From Aquimarina sp. MAR_2010_214 (GTDB taxonomy: Bacteria > Bacteroidota > Bacteroidia > Flavobacteriales > Flavobacteriaceae): a stretch of 64,000 nt of DNA. The stretch spans positions 1,364,001-1,428,000 of the forward strand of contig NZ_PJMS01000001.1 of the NCBI RefSeq assembly GCF_002846555.1, given 5' to 3'. Positions 62,413 through 64,000 of this stretch are shown here, in pieces; positions within the stretch are counted from its first letter, which is position 1; each line of letters begins with the position of its first letter. The notes below the pieces were generated by a model, which worked only from the letters and a program-made list of their open reading frames with translations, did not search any database and was not told the origin of the DNA. The translations under genes were made by a program, and so were the position numbers.

Positions 62413-63036
62413 ATGATGAATGAAATAATTAAAGAAAGTATAGCCAAAGGGATTTCTTATGTGGCATATGTCGAACTAATAAATCGCTTTGTTGCAGAAG
62501 AAAAAACGACAGGAGCAGAACAGACGAAACAACGGATTGATTTTACTAAGTTAAATGCGAGTAGAATGCGAAGACTTGATAAAACTCTTATAGTACCAGA
62601 GCAATCCAAACAAGTTTTTCTGGATCTGAAAGAAAAGCAAACCTGGTTTGTTCTTATAGAAAGTTGGTGTGCCGATGGCGCACAGACTATTCCTATCTTA
62701 AATAAAATAGCAGAAGCTTCACCTGCTATTGATTTAAAAGTTTTGTTACGAGATGACAACCCTGAAGTTATGGATCTTTTTTTGACAAATGGAACGCGCT
62801 CTATACCTAAACTCATAATTGTAGATAATGATGGTAATGTATTAAATACATGGGGGCCAAGGTCACAAGCAGCAACAAACCTGGTTCTGGCTTATAAAAA
62901 GGAAAATGGAAAAATAGATGATTCTTTTAAAAAGTTTCTTCAAGTATGGTATAATAAAAACAAAGGAGAAGCTATTGTTGAAGATCTTGTGAAAGTAGTT
63001 GAAGATTCACTTACGCTGGAAAAAGATTTTGATTGA
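62413..63036 (+). CDS. Thioredoxin-like protein with incomplete CxxC motif
   Basis: A 207-aa soluble protein with a thioredoxin-fold domain (about 68-185). The active-site position reads ESWCADGAQTIP: the first Cys is kept but the second is Gly, so it cannot form the usual disulphide. Family members in Bacteroidota commonly carry WCxDxxQ at this place. The cis-Pro loop is present as TRSIPKLI. It might act by mixed disulphide or bind a cofactor. It is the last gene of the nadAB operon and ends 20 bp before a bidirectional terminator. Confidence 0.75.
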   Translation: MMNEIIKESIAKGISYVAYVELINRFVAEEKTTGAEQTKQRIDFTKLNASRMRRLDKTLIVPEQSKQVFLDLKEKQTWFVLIESWCADGAQTIPILNKIAEASPAIDLKVLLRDDNPEVMDLFLTNGTRSIPKLIIVDNDGNVLNTWGPRSQAATNLVLAYKKENGKIDDSFKKFLQVWYNKNKGEAIVEDLVKVVEDSLTLEKDFD

Positions 63037-63055
63037 ATAATGTTACCTACATATG

Positions 63056-63100
63056 AAAGAGGGTGTCTAAAAATATACTTTTTAGACACCCTCTTTTTAT
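63056..63100. terminator. Bidirectional terminator between the nadAB and norB-ric operons
   Basis: AAAGAGGGTGTCTAAAAA (63056-63073) pairs perfectly over 18 bp with TTTTTAGACACCCTCTTT (63079-63096) around a 5-nt loop, with T residues following on the plus strand and A residues on the other side. It ends transcripts from both directions. Confidence 0.92.
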
Positions 63101-63113
63101 GAATGAAAAGATA

Positions 63114-63869
63114 TTAATCTTTAACAAGCGAAGATGTTTTCGATTTTTCTATGATGTTCTTCTCTAATTCCACTGCTTTAGGAAATAAAATGTTGTTTTC
63201 TAAGTGAATATGTAAGTGTAAATTCTTTTCAAATTCTTCTAATAACGAAAAAGTAACACGATAGGTGTTGCAGGCATCCTCTGGTGGAGTATAATTATCT
63301 GTTAATGAAGCAATTTTCCGAAATCGTTCTCCTTCATTGTCATGTTCTTGCATCATCATCCCAATAGGATTTTCGACGGTTCCGAAATGGGGAGGTTGAA
63401 CGGTATTATTTTGCGCTAAGCTTGTTACCATTTTTCTAATAAAAGGGAAGAGTATAATTTCTTCTTTTTTCATGTGTTGCGTAAGTTCTCCTCCGGCTTG
63501 ATGAAAGAGTTCATAGATTTCTAGTAACTCTTGGTGCCGCCCTCCATGTACCTTACATAATTTTCCTAAGTATTGAGTCACTATTGGTATCTTTTCTTCA
63601 ACATAACGATGATGTGTTTTTTCGATATAGTCTGCTAATAAATCAAGTGGCCAGGATTGATAATCAATTGCAGTATCATCTTTTTTGGTTAATACATCAT
63701 TCAGACTCTCTAAAATATGTTCAATTTCGATCCCATTCTTATTACAAACTTCTTCTAATGTTCTATCTCCTCTACAGCAAAAATCAATTCCATGTTTTGA
63801 AAAAACAACAGCGGTTCGGTAATCCTTTGCTACGAATTGTCCTACCTTGGTTTTTATTAATGTTTCCAT
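63114..63869 (-). CDS. ric: Iron-sulphur cluster repair di-iron protein RIC (ScdA/YtfE)
   Basis: A 251-aa protein: the ScdA N-terminal domain (about 1-60) with HGIDFCCRGDRTLEEVC (Cys31, Cys32), then a hemerythrin-like domain (about 80-240) with metal-binding His residues in HHRYVEEKIP, HGGRHQEL, HMKKEE, MQEHDNEG and HIHLENNILFP. RIC proteins repair iron-sulphur clusters damaged by nitric oxide and peroxide. It starts 8 bp after the stop of the norB-like gene, so NO reduction and cluster repair are co-transcribed. Confidence 0.93.
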   Translation of the reverse strand: METLIKTKVGQFVAKDYRTAVVFSKHGIDFCCRGDRTLEEVCNKNGIEIEHILESLNDVLTKKDDTAIDYQSWPLDLLADYIEKTHHRYVEEKIPIVTQYLGKLCKVHGGRHQELLEIYELFHQAGGELTQHMKKEEIILFPFIRKMVTSLAQNNTVQPPHFGTVENPIGMMMQEHDNEGERFRKIASLTDNYTPPEDACNTYRVTFSLLEEFEKNLHLHIHLENNILFPKAVELEKNIIEKSKTSSLVKD

Positions 63870-63876
63870 AATGTAT

Positions 63877-64000
63877 TTATTTTAAAATTGTTTTTATTTT
63901 GTTCTTTAATGTTAGGTCAAACACGAACCAGCAAGTAGTTACTATGCCAATTGCAAAAATGATATCACCAATAGATCGTAACCATTTTAAAATAGTCATT
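63877..64000 (-). CDS. norB: C-terminal end of nitric oxide reductase large subunit (NorB-like)
   Basis: The last 40 codons of a minus-strand gene that continues beyond the right edge; stop codon at 63877-63879. The peptide MTILKWLRSIGDIIFAIGIV followed by TTCWFVFDLTLKNK is a final membrane helix preceded by W-L-R-x-x-G-D-x-x-F-x-x-G, the usual C-terminal pattern of NorB/qNOR haem-copper nitric oxide reductases. Directly followed by ric, it indicates an NO-detoxification operon. Identification rests on this short piece plus context. Confidence 0.6.
   Translation of the reverse strand, partial: MTILKWLRSIGDIIFAIGIVTTCWFVFDLTLKNKIKTILK

Overview
The window is AT-rich DNA from a member of the Bacteroidota, almost certainly a marine-type Flavobacteriaceae (an Aquimarina-like genus is possible but not provable here). 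The reasons are: outer-membrane receptors with carboxypeptidase-like N-terminal domains, type IX secretion (T9SS) sorting domains of types A and B, a PorP/SprF protein, a hybrid two-component regulator (HTCS), BfmA/MobB mobilisation genes, and promoters carrying the Bacteroidota TAnnTTTG -7 box.

Region 1 (1 to about 8.26 kb) is the right end of an integrated conjugative or mobilisable element. Read from its right end on the minus strand it carries a tyrosine integrase, an unknown 345-aa protein, an excisionase-type HTH protein, a winged-HTH protein plus DnaC-like ATPase (replication module), a probable oriT, then bfmA, a MobB-type relaxase, a VirD4-type coupling protein, a small membrane protein, a TraO-like protein and the start of a TraQ-like lipoprotein. 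A hairpin plus terminator just outside the integrase is the best candidate chromosomal junction.

Region 2 (8.6-18.8 kb) is an AraC regulator divergent from an operon of TonB-dependent receptor, DoxX-like protein, SAM methyltransferase, MATE exporter, ABC ATPase and a giant ABC permease fused to an M1-peptidase-like domain whose zinc site is gone. It looks like a metallophore or other small-molecule uptake/export locus.

Region 3 (19.0-32.4 kb) holds two convergent iron-acquisition operons. Each has a TonB receptor and a PepSY membrane reductase; one adds DUF3325/DUF3649-like proteins, the other a DUF6607-like protein, ankyrin repeats, a DUF2271-like protein and a flavodoxin/FNR reductase. Both start at Fur-box-like palindromes. 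Facing the second operon is a deletion scar of a haem locus: the N-terminus of a receptor joined out of frame to the C-terminus of an HmuY haemophore.

Region 4 (32.8-51.1 kb) is a polysaccharide region without SusC/SusD: an HTCS, two GH5 endoglucanases and a polysaccharide deacetylase, all T9SS-secreted. They share near-identical leader DNA, signal peptides, C-terminal domains and terminators. A T9SS type-B adhesin with its PorP/SprF partner and a decayed second HTCS tail lie between them.

Region 5 (51.4-64.0 kb) is an anaerobic/nitrosative module: nrdG-nrdD, an unknown 598-aa Cys-rich TIM-barrel-like protein, an Rrf2 regulator, a small Cys protein, an OprC/NosA-like copper receptor with the CxxxM and HxM copper ligands, a Met/His-rich lipoprotein, nadA-nadB, a thioredoxin-like protein, and a convergent norB-ric (Fe-S repair) pair. 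Three FNR/HcpR-like sites placed about 30 bp upstream of -7 boxes tie the unknown protein, the copper genes and nadAB into one putative regulon. This is the most promising undescribed system in the window.
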